From contig JBIKTR010000007.1 in assembly GCA_044348005.1 (NCBI GenBank), positions 40,230 through 104,229 on the forward strand: DNA of 64,000 nucleotides. Reading direction: 5' to 3'. Positions within the stretch are counted from its first letter, which is position 1; each line of letters begins with the position of its first letter. The notes below the pieces were generated by a model, which was not told where the DNA came from, searched no databases, and worked only from the letters and a program-made list of their open reading frames with translations. A program made the translations under genes and the position numbers. This document shows positions 50,508 through 59,644 of this stretch, one piece after another. Origin of the DNA: JAJTHC01 sp044348005 (GTDB lineage Bacteria; Cyanobacteriota; Vampirovibrionia; Vampirovibrionales; JAJTHC01).

Positions 50508-51029
50508 TTAGTCTAACTGAAGGTCGTCTTGAAGGTCAGGGGTGTTTTGGCGACGTAGCCAGTCGGTTTTCAAGGATTCAATGCGATCCATCATCAATAT
50601 GCCGTCTAAGTGGTCGATTTCATGTTGCACGCACACCGCTTCTAAATGCTTGAGTTCATAGGTGTGTAACAGGCCTTGCGCGTCAAAGGCTTGAACGCTA
50701 ATGCGCTGAGAACGCTTGATGTTGGCCAAATACTCTGGGAAACTGAGGCACCCTTCACGCATGGTTTTGTTGCGACTGGCCGAAAGAATCGTGGGGTTGA
50801 CCATGACTTTGAGGTTGTTTCGGGTGGTGTGGGCGGTGGTGTCCATTACAAACACTCGAACAGATTGACCGATTTGTGGTGCGGCAAGCCCCACGGCTCC
50901 CGTGCCGTGGTACATGGTTTCCACCATATCAGCCACTAAATCTTGTAAGGTTTGGTCAAACACTGTGACATCTGGGCAGGGGATGCGTAGAATCGGATGA
51001 GGATACTTCAGAATTTTTAAGACAGACAT
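50508..51029 (-). CDS. def: Peptide deformylase
   Basis: Def removes the formyl group from nascent proteins. The 173-residue protein has all three motifs: GAVGLAAPQIGQ near residue 44, EGCLSFPEY near 91 and HEIDHLDGIL near 135, with the metal ligands Cys and two His. The ATG at 51029 overlaps the TGA of the upstream ACT-domain gene (TGATG), indicating translational coupling. A GTG one codon upstream is also possible. fmt is not adjacent. Confidence 0.96.
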   Translation of the reverse strand: MSVLKILKYPHPILRIPCPDVTVFDQTLQDLVADMVETMYHGTGAVGLAAPQIGQSVRVFVMDTTAHTTRNNLKVMVNPTILSASRNKTMREGCLSFPEYLANIKRSQRISVQAFDAQGLLHTYELKHLEAVCVQHEIDHLDGILMMDRIESLKTDWLRRQNTPDLQDDLQLD

Positions 51030-51616
51030 CACAGAATTATAGCATCCATAGAACGAAGTCTAACGTCTAGGTTTAATTCTTGCCCTAGGTTTTCTAAAGT
51101 CGTCTTCATGTCGTTGTCATTCACGGACAAAGGCACATCCATTTCAATGGCCAGCATGTAAACAATGCCGTTTTCACCGTTAATACGGTGGGCATGAACA
51201 TCCGTAATGTTAATGCCAAAGCCCGCCAAGGCTTTAGAAAAAGCGTAGGTAATACCGGTACGGTCGTACCCCCCTACCGAAAGTAAGTACTTGCGGGCTT
51301 TGGGGGTAACTTGAGTTTCAGGCAACACAGGTTCATCTTCCGAAGAAAGCAGGCACAGATCCACATGAAACAAGTCTTCCTTTTCAATATCGACAATGGC
51401 GTCTTTAAATCGTTCAAGATCTTCAGCACGCGTAAAGTGCACGATGTAGATCATCGAAAATTGACCGCCTAGTCGAGTCATCGTCGAATCATCAATGTTA
51501 CCCTGAGCGTTTGAAATGGCTTCGCACATGCGTGCGACAAGGCCGGGGCGGTCTTTACCGACTGTTGAAATAACCAATTTAAAAGGAGAAGAAGGCTTCA
51601 TAAAAGGGGCATCCAT
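51029..51616 (-). CDS. Double ACT-domain regulatory protein (GcvR-like)
   Basis: The 195-residue protein consists of two ACT domains: FKLVISTVGKDRPGLVARMC (about residues 12-90) and KYLLSVGGYDRTGITYAFSK (about 107-190). There is no catalytic or DNA-binding domain. This layout matches the GcvR-like family that in E. coli antagonises GcvA in response to glycine, and in other bacteria is of unknown role. The gene heads a two-gene unit with def and overlaps it by one base. Confidence 0.8.
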   Translation of the reverse strand: MDAPFMKPSSPFKLVISTVGKDRPGLVARMCEAISNAQGNIDDSTMTRLGGQFSMIYIVHFTRAEDLERFKDAIVDIEKEDLFHVDLCLLSSEDEPVLPETQVTPKARKYLLSVGGYDRTGITYAFSKALAGFGINITDVHAHRINGENGIVYMLAIEMDVPLSVNDNDMKTTLENLGQELNLDVRLRSMDAIIL

Positions 51617-51734
51617 TATTGTGTGTAAAAATAAGCCCTATAGTCTTATCTCAAAACCTTTTAAAATACAAGTACTAAAATATTAAGAATTGTTAAGATT
51701 TGGGGCTTAAGCCCCTGACGGAGAAAAGAAAAAA

Positions 51735-51808
51735 CACGCCGTGAGGGACTTGAACCCCCGACCCTTTGGTTCGAAGCCAAATACTCTATCCATCTGAGCT
51801 AACGGCGC
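51735..51808 (-). tRNA. tRNA-Arg (anticodon TCG)
   Basis: The reverse complement gives acceptor GCGCCGT / ACGGCGT (the first pair is G-U) with discriminator G. The D-arm is TAGCTCAGATGGATAGAGTA. The anticodon stem TTTGG / CCAAA surrounds CTTCGAA, giving TCG, and the T-arm contains GGGGGTTCAAGTCCC. The 74-nt gene encodes no CCA and is followed by a T-rich stretch that could terminate transcription. Confidence 0.96.
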
Positions 51809-51851
51809 ATTTGAAATATCATAGCGTCAATGCGTTTTTATATCAAGATGA

Positions 51852-51977
51852 AGCTTCTCAACAGAGCAACGGTGGAATACACGTTTTAAGGGTAAAGAAC
51901 GTTTCAAACTCACCATTTATGTCAAAGAATCGCATGAAACTGCGGTGGTCATCACCCCTCAAAAAGACGGGTTTTAG
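51852..51977 (+). pseudogene. Possible remnant of a small protein gene
   Basis: A 41-codon open stretch without a start codon encodes ...WNTRFKGKERFKLTIYVKES followed by HETAVVITPQKDGF and a stop. The alternating hydrophobic pattern looks like the last two beta strands of a small protein such as a DUF4258-type toxin, but it is too short to prove. It lies between tRNA-Arg and the glycosyltransferase cluster; if real, its 5' part has been lost. Confidence 0.3.
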
Positions 51978-52002
51978 GCGCCTAACCCAGTGACTAAGTG
52001 TT

Positions 52003-52854
52003 TTAAAAGCCACGCAGTTTATTTTGCAGACGCTCTTCTTTTGTTTTTTTCTGACTAATGTAACGGTGCCAAAGCCAACTTAAGGTTAATGACAAACCAC
52101 GAATGGGCGAAAGAGCCTTTGGCGTTTCAAGTCCCATGGCCGCAGGGAGGGCTTGCGTCGTTTCTATAAAGGCCGTCAACTGTTTTTCAAAGTTTGCCAC
52201 GTAGCTTGTGTAATCGCTGTGATAGGCTTCGATACCCTCGGGCGTCACGATGTAAACTTCCGCCCCGCAGAGCTGAGCTTCGTCAAGCAAGGCAGAACAC
52301 GCGTCATAGGAATACAACACCCGTGTGCGACGGAGCAAATCTGCCAGTTCTGTTCGAATGGTGGGCCAGTTCATGGTAATTTCTACAAGCCCTTCGGTTT
52401 CAGGGGCGTTTCGACACTTACCCCCCTTGTAAACGAAGCTAAAATCTTCGGTTTTGGGTTGGCCGTCGTTGTAAAACAGCGACGTATCAATCCATGGCAC
52501 GGTAAGCAAGGGGACTTCTGGATAAAAGGCCCGTAAGTAGCTAAAAATTGTTTCGCTAGGGTGGTACTGGCTTGCTCCAGCGATCTTACCAGGGTAATAC
52601 AGTACATAGCGAATAACGCGAGAAATCTGTAATGGATTCCCACAAACAATTTCAGGATAAATCACCACTGCTTCCGATTGAAGCTCAGGTGTCATATGTT
52701 CCAAATAGCGGTATTGGGACTGGTATGGCTTACCTGAATAGAGATACACTTCAAAGCCACGTGCGAGTAAGGCGTCCGCGAGTAAGTGTAAAACGCGTAC
52801 TCCGTTGCTCCGCGAGAATGTGGGCGTCCAGATGATATAGGGTCGTTTATTCAT
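52003..52854 (-). CDS. Glycosyltransferase-like protein (283 aa)
   Basis: The N-terminal Rossmann-like segment (YIIWTPTFSRSNGVRVLHLL) with the ADALLARGFEVYLYSGKPY stretch resembles the start of GT-B glycosyltransferases. A C-terminal part with RVLYSYDACSALLDEAQLCGAEVYIV fits a nucleotide-sugar-binding region (the D/E-A-xx-CG pattern). It contains no membrane helix. I cannot place it in a numbered GT family. It is the last gene of the surface-sugar operon, 47 bases after the GT2 gene, and probably adds a sugar to the polysaccharide. Confidence 0.6.
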   Translation of the reverse strand: MNKRPYIIWTPTFSRSNGVRVLHLLADALLARGFEVYLYSGKPYQSQYRYLEHMTPELQSEAVVIYPEIVCGNPLQISRVIRYVLYYPGKIAGASQYHPSETIFSYLRAFYPEVPLLTVPWIDTSLFYNDGQPKTEDFSFVYKGGKCRNAPETEGLVEITMNWPTIRTELADLLRRTRVLYSYDACSALLDEAQLCGAEVYIVTPEGIEAYHSDYTSYVANFEKQLTAFIETTQALPAAMGLETPKALSPIRGLSLTLSWLWHRYISQKKTKEERLQNKLRGF

Positions 52855-52901
52855 GGAGTCTCTACCTTATCCTTATTTTTTGATACCCACGATATAGGTT
52901 G

Positions 52902-53906
52902 TTAGCGTGAAAACAAGCTACGAGGGCGACGAATAATCTCCTTCAATCGATCCCGCCAGTGGAGTGGCTTTTGCCTTACGACATTTACCAGCGAAGAATG
53001 TCGAAGTGCTTCCAATAAAATCGAGCTGTCCACTTCCATAGAAGAATTTAGAATTGTTTGTAAGAGATCTTTGGAAGTAAGACTTTTCTTTGATTCTTCC
53101 GATAAAAAAGCCTCGTATTTGCCCATGCAAAATTGTAACATTTTTACCATAAAAGTCTTATAAAGAGTGGGGTTTGCAGGCGTAATTTGTAATACATTGT
53201 AAAAAAAAGCGTCCCAATTGACAATCTGTTCCAAGGAAGGGCAGTTTGTTGGAGTCCACGTATCTTGATGTGGATGACGTCTCACCCACATTAATTGAGG
53301 GTCTTCAAACAAAATACTGGTGCCATGACCTGCAAGCTTCACCATAAAAGGCCAATCATTAAACTTTGAAAATCGCTCATATTCTAAGGACGTGTTTAAA
53401 AAAGCGTCTGTACGATAAATGGCAGAAGCATAGCAAATCCGTTCTTGAAAATACATAAAATTGGCAAAGGCTTCTTGTGTTTGGAAGTATTGAGCTTTTT
53501 TAGAAACACTAAGCCCTTTAGACTGAGGAGAAGAAGCATCTTCAAACTCAACATAACGTGTGGCGATTAGAGAGATATTTGTGTATTGGTTTAAGGCTGC
53601 CAAGGCAAGTTCTAAATATTGTGGATGCAGTAAATCGTCATCATGAAACAGCATGATATAAGGCTGGTTAGCCATTTTTTTTGCGGCGTTAAAATTGCCA
53701 AGCCAACCATTTGTTTTAACGTAGACCACCCCTCTGTCGGCATAGCGAGCCACAACGGATTCAGTATCGTCCGTACTTTCATTATCCAACACCACGATCT
53801 TTTTAACGCCTGCGGTTTGGTTCAAGAGGCTTTCTATCGATGCCTGAACATATGTTGCACGATTATGTGTTGTAATGAAAATCTGAATATCATCGATGCT
53901 AAACAT
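52902..53906 (-). CDS. Glycosyltransferase family 2 protein
   Basis: The 334-residue protein has the GT2 fold: QIFITTHNRATYVQASIESL near the N-terminus, KKIVVLDNESTDDTESVV (nucleotide-binding Asp) near residue 32, and the DxD-type metal motif in PYIMLFHDDDLLHPQYLE near 88. A catalytic-region FNDWPFMVKLAGHG follows near 180. I prefer the ATG at 53906, with GGA 7 bases upstream, over a TTG at 53918. The donor and acceptor are unknown. Its upstream neighbour ends 18 bases before if read through its frameshift, which supports an operon. Confidence 0.88.
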   Translation of the reverse strand: MFSIDDIQIFITTHNRATYVQASIESLLNQTAGVKKIVVLDNESTDDTESVVARYADRGVVYVKTNGWLGNFNAAKKMANQPYIMLFHDDDLLHPQYLELALAALNQYTNISLIATRYVEFEDASSPQSKGLSVSKKAQYFQTQEAFANFMYFQERICYASAIYRTDAFLNTSLEYERFSKFNDWPFMVKLAGHGTSILFEDPQLMWVRRHPHQDTWTPTNCPSLEQIVNWDAFFYNVLQITPANPTLYKTFMVKMLQFCMGKYEAFLSEESKKSLTSKDLLQTILNSSMEVDSSILLEALRHSSLVNVVRQKPLHWRDRLKEIIRRPRSLFSR

Positions 53907-53924
53907 GCTTACATCCAACCCTTC

Positions 53925-55198
53925 CTATTGACCAAGAGGTGTGATCTCTAAAAATTTAGTGTAGAGGGATTCCCAAGACATTGTGTAATCCATACCATTG
54001 GTATCCATGTTAATTTCAGCAGCGTCAATGTAAAAAATTTGATTGTTGTAATCTTCTACCAATGTTTCAGAATCTTTTTTAGTCCATTCATACATAGACG
54101 TAGGCCCATAGACATAATTTTTTTACGAAGTAACCAGTTGGCTAAAACACCTCCTGAACCAATAGGGGAAAAAAACAAAGTAGCCGTATTTAAAATGTCT
54201 AATTTTTTCAGCATTGGCAAACCAATGGTTGTACTAAGTTTAACTTCTTTAGAAAGATGCTTTTTGATGTTTTGATATAAAAGAAAATCTTTTTTTATAT
54301 TTTGCTTTTCAGATTGCGTACTTATGGTACTTTTCGAAAATCCATCAATAATAAACATTGTGGATGGATTCAACTTATACAAGGCTTGAATCAGTTGAAT
54401 AAGACCCTGTTCTTCCTCAAGCCACTTTCGACTATTTTGCCGTAATTGCAACACAATAACATTTGAATTTTCATGTGTTGTTTTTAAAGACAAATAATAA
54501 CGCAAGCGTTCCAACGTCTTACTTGGAATAACTAATTCCGTAGGATGAACGATAATAGCACGAGAGGAAAAGACTTCTTTGTTTTTTTTTCGGAAACGAC
54601 TGATAGGGATGTTGTTCTCCTTAAAGAAATTAGTAAAGTTTAAATAATCATAATCCCCTAGTAACACCCCATCAATGGAAGCTAGTAATCCCAATTCTAA
54701 AAAAGTATCCAGCCCTGTTTGCTCATTCCAAATGTGGTGCCCTAGATTGGAGCAGCTGTTAAATAGCAACTGTTTTTGTTGTTTTTTTTTAAAAAACAGA
54801 GAAAAATTCCGTTTGGGTAGCTTGCATTTTTGAAGAATCTCTATTAAGTCATTTTCATCAATATCATATCCAACACACTGACTCAAATCCCATTCTTTTT
54901 TCAGTTTCCCATTCTTAAACACGACACCCAAATAAATGTTATATATAGTTAAATAGACAAAGAAACATGTGTCTGCTTCATAGGCAATACATTGAACACC
55001 TTTGAGTTCAAAAAGATGTGTACCTCTTATTGCCATTGGCTTTTCTTCAAAGGGAAGCATTCCTGTTTGAAGCAAAGAAACCCAGTGATACTTGTTTATT
55101 TTTTGATGATTTAATAGTAGAGGGTTGGCGTAGCTTTGAAAGGTACGAGTTTGCCATTCAGTGTGCTGTTCTATTTGAGTGAATAGGTTAGTCATCAT
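53925..55198 (-). CDS. Transferase-like gene with a frameshift at a seven-A run
   Basis: From ATG 55198 (GGAG 5 bases upstream) the frame runs 360 codons, reaches a run of seven A (plus-strand T at 54118-54124) and then ends after 20 non-matching codons at 54056. Shifting by -1 within the run continues the frame for 64 more codons (AAEINMDTNGMDYTMSWESL in its middle) to a TAG at 53925, 18 bases before the next gene's ATG. That spacing and the sensible composition show that the intact gene is about 424 codons. The protein has no recognised domain; segments HHIWNEQTGLDTFLELGLLA and FSPIGSGGVLANWLL suggest a carbohydrate-active, GT-like role. It is Lys/Asn/Ile-rich, more A/T-rich than its neighbours. 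Confidence 0.7.
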
Positions 55199-56990
55199 AT
55201 AGTCTCCACTTATCAAATTCCGCTCGTTCCAAGAAGGGAGCCATATCTTCGAGAGAGGGGGAGACCATGCTGCCATCGGGGAGCTGGCGTGCAGAAAGTT
55301 TCGGACTAAAGCTGTAATTGGGGTTCACCTTGACTTCACAAACCACCGGTCCTTCTGTTGCAAGCACCTTGGCTAGGGCGTCTTTTAACCCTGTGGCATC
55401 GTCGATTCGACAGGCCGGCAAGCCAAACGCTTCCGCCACTCGAAGAAAATCAGGCACACTCACCCCGCTACAGGCCGTTGAAGCCGTCATGCGACCGTTG
55501 AAAAAATTACTCTGCGTATTTTTGATCGAAGCGTAGCCTTCATTCTGAATAATAAAAAGTTTGATGGGCAACTGGTGGTAGCGAAGGGTTTCAAGTTCTT
55601 GAAGGTTCATCATAATAGAACCATCCCCTGAAAGGCAAACAACGGGGCGGCCTTTGGCTTCTAAGGCGGCACCAATGGCGGCAGGTAAATCGTAGCCCAT
55701 CGAAGCGTTGCCTGAGTTTAGAATAAAACGCTGTTGAGTCGATTTTACCAGGGCGCTTTGAAATGTACACACGCAGGCCGATCCATTGGCCATGACCCAA
55801 ATAACATTGTCCGCCACCTGTTCAGACAAAGTCCTTACAAAGTAATAGGGGTTTATGGGCTGATTAGGTGGCTGTTGATACTCAGGGGTCTTTTCAAAAG
55901 TAAAGGCTGTTTTTCGCGCTTGGCACCACTTGAGCCATTCGGGGCGCTGAAGCTCAGGGGCTACTTCTAAGAGCGCAGCAAGCCATTGAGCCAAATCGGC
56001 CTCAATGGCTAGATCGGGAATGACGGTGGGTTTACTTAGTTCGGCAGTGTCTACATCCACCACGATTTTGAAGGCATTTTTGGCATAATTTTCATAGTTG
56101 TAACTGGCTTGACGAATGTTGTTTCGCGTTCCTAAACATAGTACCACATCGGCATTTTGAAGGGCAAAATTGCCCGCCCGCTGCCCAATCGTACCGATGC
56201 GTCCTGCAAACAAGGGGTGATCCTCGCTGAGCAAGTCCATGCCGTTAAAGGTCGTTACCACAGGGATTTGGAGGCTTTCTAGCAAGGTGGCAAATGTGGC
56301 CTCTTGCTTGGAAAGGCGAATCCCATGCCCTGCCACAATCAAAGGACGCTTGGCTTGCAGCAAGCGTTCCAGCACGGCGTCCATCGGAAGGCTTGCCGTG
56401 TTGGCCGCGGGGGGCGTAAAAGCAGGCAATGTATCGGGATCAATCATAGCACCTTGCACATTTAGCGGAATATCCAACCACACGGGGCCAAAGCGCGCTG
56501 TCGTCGCTTCGTGAATGGCTTTGTCTAAGTGGTAACGAATCTGTTGAGGATCTGTTACCATTACGGCATATTTGCTCAGGGGTGCAACAAGGCGGATGAT
56601 ATCGACTTCCTGATCGCCCAACTGACGCAAGGGGACTTTGGGATGCGTTTGCTTGAATGAGGCCAAGGTGGTACTGTATTTCACTTGCCCTGAAAGATAC
56701 AGAACAGGTACGGAATCGGTCCATTGACCAAACACGCCATTAAGGGTGTTAATCCCGCCAGGGCCAGTGGTGACGTTGACCACCGCCAAACGTTGGTTTA
56801 CTCGGGCGTAGCCTTCGGCGGCAATGGCACAGGCTTGTTCGTGGTGATTGGCCATGTAAGAAAGGTGTTGGCCCAAGCTGTCGTTTAGGTGCATGGCCCC
56901 CCCGCCAGAAACCATAAAAACATGCTCAACACCATGCACTTCTTTTAAGCGCTGGGCAATGTAATCGGAAACTTTCAGCAAAGGGGCCAT
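55188..56990 (-). CDS. Thiamine-diphosphate-dependent enzyme (acetolactate-synthase-like)
   Basis: The 600-residue protein has the three domains of the acetolactate synthase/pyruvate oxidase group. The N-terminal one has the catalytic Glu in MANHHEQACAIAAEGYAR near residue 50 and VTTGPGGINTLNGVFG near 75. The central one binds a cofactor or is vestigial. The C-terminal one has the ThDP motif GDGSIMMNLQELETLRYHQL near 436, ending in QNEGY. In sugar clusters such enzymes attach a two-carbon unit to a keto sugar, as YerE does in yersiniose synthesis, or make a short-chain precursor. AAAGGA precedes the ATG. It overlaps the next gene by 11 bases. Biosynthetic acetolactate synthase is unlikely here because no ilvN or ilvC is near. 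Confidence 0.8.
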   Translation of the reverse strand: MAPLLKVSDYIAQRLKEVHGVEHVFMVSGGGAMHLNDSLGQHLSYMANHHEQACAIAAEGYARVNQRLAVVNVTTGPGGINTLNGVFGQWTDSVPVLYLSGQVKYSTTLASFKQTHPKVPLRQLGDQEVDIIRLVAPLSKYAVMVTDPQQIRYHLDKAIHEATTARFGPVWLDIPLNVQGAMIDPDTLPAFTPPAANTASLPMDAVLERLLQAKRPLIVAGHGIRLSKQEATFATLLESLQIPVVTTFNGMDLLSEDHPLFAGRIGTIGQRAGNFALQNADVVLCLGTRNNIRQASYNYENYAKNAFKIVVDVDTAELSKPTVIPDLAIEADLAQWLAALLEVAPELQRPEWLKWCQARKTAFTFEKTPEYQQPPNQPINPYYFVRTLSEQVADNVIWVMANGSACVCTFQSALVKSTQQRFILNSGNASMGYDLPAAIGAALEAKGRPVVCLSGDGSIMMNLQELETLRYHQLPIKLFIIQNEGYASIKNTQSNFFNGRMTASTACSGVSVPDFLRVAEAFGLPACRIDDATGLKDALAKVLATEGPVVCEVKVNPNYSFSPKLSARQLPDGSMVSPSLEDMAPFLERAEFDKWRLYDD

Positions 56991-57043
56991 GGAAAATCCT
57001 TTATACCAACATCAAAACGTTGTAAAAATAGGCTAAAAATAGA

Positions 57044-58132
57044 CTAGACGACCAATGACGGAGTCGTTTCAAGCCATTTTTCCAATCGAAGCTGTGCCGT
57101 TTTAGGTGGCATATCTGTAATTTTGACGGCTTTAAAGTCATCAGTCAACATAACCAGTGCCAAGCCTTTACCCGTGTTCTTTTTATCTTGCCCCATGGCT
57201 GAAACGGCTTGGGCCACATCAAAACGAACCGCTCGACTTTCGGGCTGTAAAATCGGCATAAGAATCTCCTTTCGAACAAAGGCCTCGTTTTCAACTGAAA
57301 GTAATCCGCGTTCTTTGGCTTCCTGATTGGCTAAAATCATGCCCAGCACAACGGCTTGACCATGAGACATAGCAAACTCGCAGGCACTTTCAATGGCATG
57401 ACCAAAGCAATGACCATAATTCAATAAATTGCGACGCCCTGTATCAAACTCGTCTTCTTCAATATAGGCTTTTTTGATCGCCAAACAGGCCTGAGATCGT
57501 TTCAAAATGGCCGAAGGCTCTTTGGCATCAAGTGCGGGTAAATCCGCCAGTAATGCCTGTGTTGATTCTTCTCCATCAAGTAAGTGTAATTTAGCCATTT
57601 CTCCCACGCCTGAGTAATAATCGTAGGTACTCAGCGTGTTCAAAAGACCAGGATAAAGATGAATAGTCGAAGGCGGGTAGAATGTCCCGACCAAGTTTTT
57701 ATATTGTTTGAAGTTCAGTGACGTTTTGGCACCAATGCAACTATCTACTTGAGCTAAAAACGTGGTAGGTACAAAAATCCAATTCACCCCTCGATACAAA
57801 GAAGAGGCCACAAATCCAGTAATGTCTTGAATGATTCCCCCGCCAATGGAAACCAAGTTAAGATTTTTTCGAGGAGCATAGTGCATGATACGTTCATATA
57901 AATGACAGACCGAATCGATGGTTTTTAAGGATTCTTCGGCCGATTGCAGAATTACACGTTCATTAGGCAGGGCCGCTAACGTGCTATGCTGGTGTAACTG
58001 CCATACTTGTTTGTCCACAATAAACACAGCATTTTCAAGTGCGGCGAGCGTCGTGACAAACGCGGGGGTTTCTTCAAATAACACTGTGTAAGATTTGATA
58101 TTGGATTGTATGGTTAAGGGATTTAAACGCAT
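57044..58132 (-). CDS. 3-dehydroquinate-synthase-like sugar phosphate cyclase
   Basis: The 362-residue protein aligns with AroB: IGGGIIQDITGFVASSLYRG near residue 96, PTTFLAQVDSCIGAKTSLN near 120, GVGEMAKLHLL near 178 (metal Glu), RRNLLNYGHCFGHAIE near 233 (metal His), SHGQAVVLGM near 254 and MGQDKKN near 312. Against canonical dehydroquinate synthase it has GAKT for GGKT and HGQAV for HGEAV. Its location inside a sugar operon, not beside shikimate genes, suggests a specialised cyclase. It overlaps the SDR gene by 10 bases and has GGAGG 6 bases before the ATG. True AroB remains possible. Confidence 0.8.
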   Translation of the reverse strand: MRLNPLTIQSNIKSYTVLFEETPAFVTTLAALENAVFIVDKQVWQLHQHSTLAALPNERVILQSAEESLKTIDSVCHLYERIMHYAPRKNLNLVSIGGGIIQDITGFVASSLYRGVNWIFVPTTFLAQVDSCIGAKTSLNFKQYKNLVGTFYPPSTIHLYPGLLNTLSTYDYYSGVGEMAKLHLLDGEESTQALLADLPALDAKEPSAILKRSQACLAIKKAYIEEDEFDTGRRNLLNYGHCFGHAIESACEFAMSHGQAVVLGMILANQEAKERGLLSVENEAFVRKEILMPILQPESRAVRFDVAQAVSAMGQDKKNTGKGLALVMLTDDFKAVKITDMPPKTAQLRLEKWLETTPSLVV

Positions 58133-58785
58133 GAAAAACCTCCATCTACAAAAAGCGTTTGCCCTGTTGTAAAGGTGTTGGCGGGGCCAGCCAAGAAAAA
58201 GACGGCTTCTGCAATTTCTGAAGGAGAAGCTAAACGCTGTAATGGGAGCGCAGAAGTCAAGCGGTTGAGTTGTTCAGGTGTATTGTTTTGATAGGTCATT
58301 TCAGTGCCTACAAACCCAGGAGCAACGGCATTGACCAACACCCCATAGGGTGCCAATTCAACAGCCGAAGCAGTGGTTAAACCTGTTAAGCCTGCTTTAA
58401 CCATGGAATACAACAGTCGTTTTTCTTTAGAAAATGAGGCCCAAATCGAAGTAAGATTTACAATGCGCCCTGATCGTTGAGCCTTCATTCGAGGCGAAAC
58501 TGCTTGAATGAGCGTCAATGCCGAAAGCAGGTTCACTTGAAGCATATGGTGGATTTGTTCGGTGTTTACATCGGCCAAGCCACCAAGCTCATTGATGCCA
58601 GCATTATTAATTAGCACATCAATGGTGTCAGGGAGCCCCGCCGTATAAGCATTGATGGAGGAGGGATCCGCCAAATCTAACTCGAAACGGGTGGGTGTGA
58701 GTACCTCGTACCCACTGTCTTTAAAGCGTTGGGTAATGGCTACGCCAATCCCCCGAGACGCCCCCGTAATGAGTGCTTTAGGCAT
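58123..58785 (-). CDS. Short-chain dehydrogenase/reductase (FabG-like)
   Basis: The 220-residue protein has the classical SDR pattern: ALITGASRGIGVAI at the N-terminus (TGxxxGIG), NNAGINELGG near residue 66, the catalytic Ser and Y-x3-K in IVNLTSIWASFSKEKRLLYS and YSMVKAGLTG near 135, and the C-terminal TGQTLFVDGGF. The start at 58785 overlaps the aldolase stop by 8 bases. In this operon it probably reduces or oxidises a keto group of the sugar or its side-chain precursor, rather than serving fatty-acid synthesis. Confidence 0.88.
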   Translation of the reverse strand: MPKALITGASRGIGVAITQRFKDSGYEVLTPTRFELDLADPSSINAYTAGLPDTIDVLINNAGINELGGLADVNTEQIHHMLQVNLLSALTLIQAVSPRMKAQRSGRIVNLTSIWASFSKEKRLLYSMVKAGLTGLTTASAVELAPYGVLVNAVAPGFVGTEMTYQNNTPEQLNRLTSALPLQRLASPSEIAEAVFFLAGPANTFTTGQTLFVDGGFSCV

Positions 58786-59596
58786 AAAGGCCCCCGGCTT
58801 CATCCATTAAGCGCTTGTAACGGGCTTCTAACATATTGATACGAGAGCTGTCTTCATTGTAGATTAACCCATAGTAGTCACGTTTATTTTTAAGCCACAT
58901 CAGCTCAAATCCAACTGCTTTTACCAGTCCTTTATCCGCATGAAGGGAATGTAAAGCCTGTTGCGCGTCGAAGATAATCTTACGGGTTTCAAACTTGTAC
59001 AAGGCACCTTCGGGCAATTGCTTAAAGAAGGGCAAAGAATCGGCAGAAACCCCTCCGCCAATAATCAATTTTTTATTTGTGGCCTTTGTTTTTAGGGCCA
59101 ATATTTGGGCAAGATTGAGAATTTGATCCGAATTGATGTCTTCGCGAGATAAACCCATTGAACCTGTCATGTCAACCCGTCCCAACACAATACCTGTTAA
59201 GTCAGCAGCTTCGGGGATTTCCATCATTTCACTAAAATTGTGGAAGCCGGTGATGGTTTCGATGTTGATGAGGAAGGCGATATCTGCACGTTCTTCTTCA
59301 GGAAAAGCCAATTTGGTGGACTGAATGTATTTCTTTAGCGCATAAGGTGATTCAATCATGGGGGCCACAATAGCGTTCACGCCAATGGTTCGGGCTTCAT
59401 ACATATCTTTCAACGCTTCACAACCACCAATTTTTATGGTTAAATCCAACCCAGCACGCGTAACGACTTCTTTTAAGCGCAGAGCTTCTTCTAAACGAGT
59501 TCCCTCGGCTTCAAATTCAGCCTTAATCCCAATAACGTGATGATTTTCACGCAAATCCTGTAAAACAGACAACATCTTTTTTTCTAAATGATTCAT
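58778..59596 (-). CDS. HpcH/HpaI aldolase / citrate-lyase-like protein
   Basis: The 272-residue protein resembles the HpcH/HpaI TIM-barrel family. The metal-binding-type segments IVAPMIESPYALKKYIQS near residue 79, FLINIETITGFHNF near 109 (conserved Glu) and TGIVLGRVDMTGSMGL near 135 (Asp) are visible. Members catalyse reversible aldol reactions with pyruvate or oxaloacetate. The ATG at 59596 has AAGGA 7 bases upstream. Placed between sugar dehydratase genes and a cyclase, it may build a carbon extension or a small precursor for the ThDP enzyme. The substrate cannot be told. Confidence 0.75.
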   Translation of the reverse strand: MNHLEKKMLSVLQDLRENHHVIGIKAEFEAEGTRLEEALRLKEVVTRAGLDLTIKIGGCEALKDMYEARTIGVNAIVAPMIESPYALKKYIQSTKLAFPEEERADIAFLINIETITGFHNFSEMMEIPEAADLTGIVLGRVDMTGSMGLSREDINSDQILNLAQILALKTKATNKKLIIGGGVSADSLPFFKQLPEGALYKFETRKIIFDAQQALHSLHADKGLVKAVGFELMWLKNKRDYYGLIYNEDSSRINMLEARYKRLMDEAGGLYA

Positions 59597-59644
59597 CAAA
59601 ATGTCCTTTCCATGACTAGAATCGAGAGCTAAAATGGTATGTAA

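Noticed and set aside
51766..51993. 75-codon plus-strand frame overlapping tRNA-Arg
   Set aside because: It begins inside the tRNA gene and is in a different frame from the coding-like remnant.
55188..56990. Biosynthetic acetolactate synthase (ilvB)
   Set aside because: No small-subunit or ilvC gene is adjacent, and the gene is embedded in a CDP-sugar operon; still possible but less likely.
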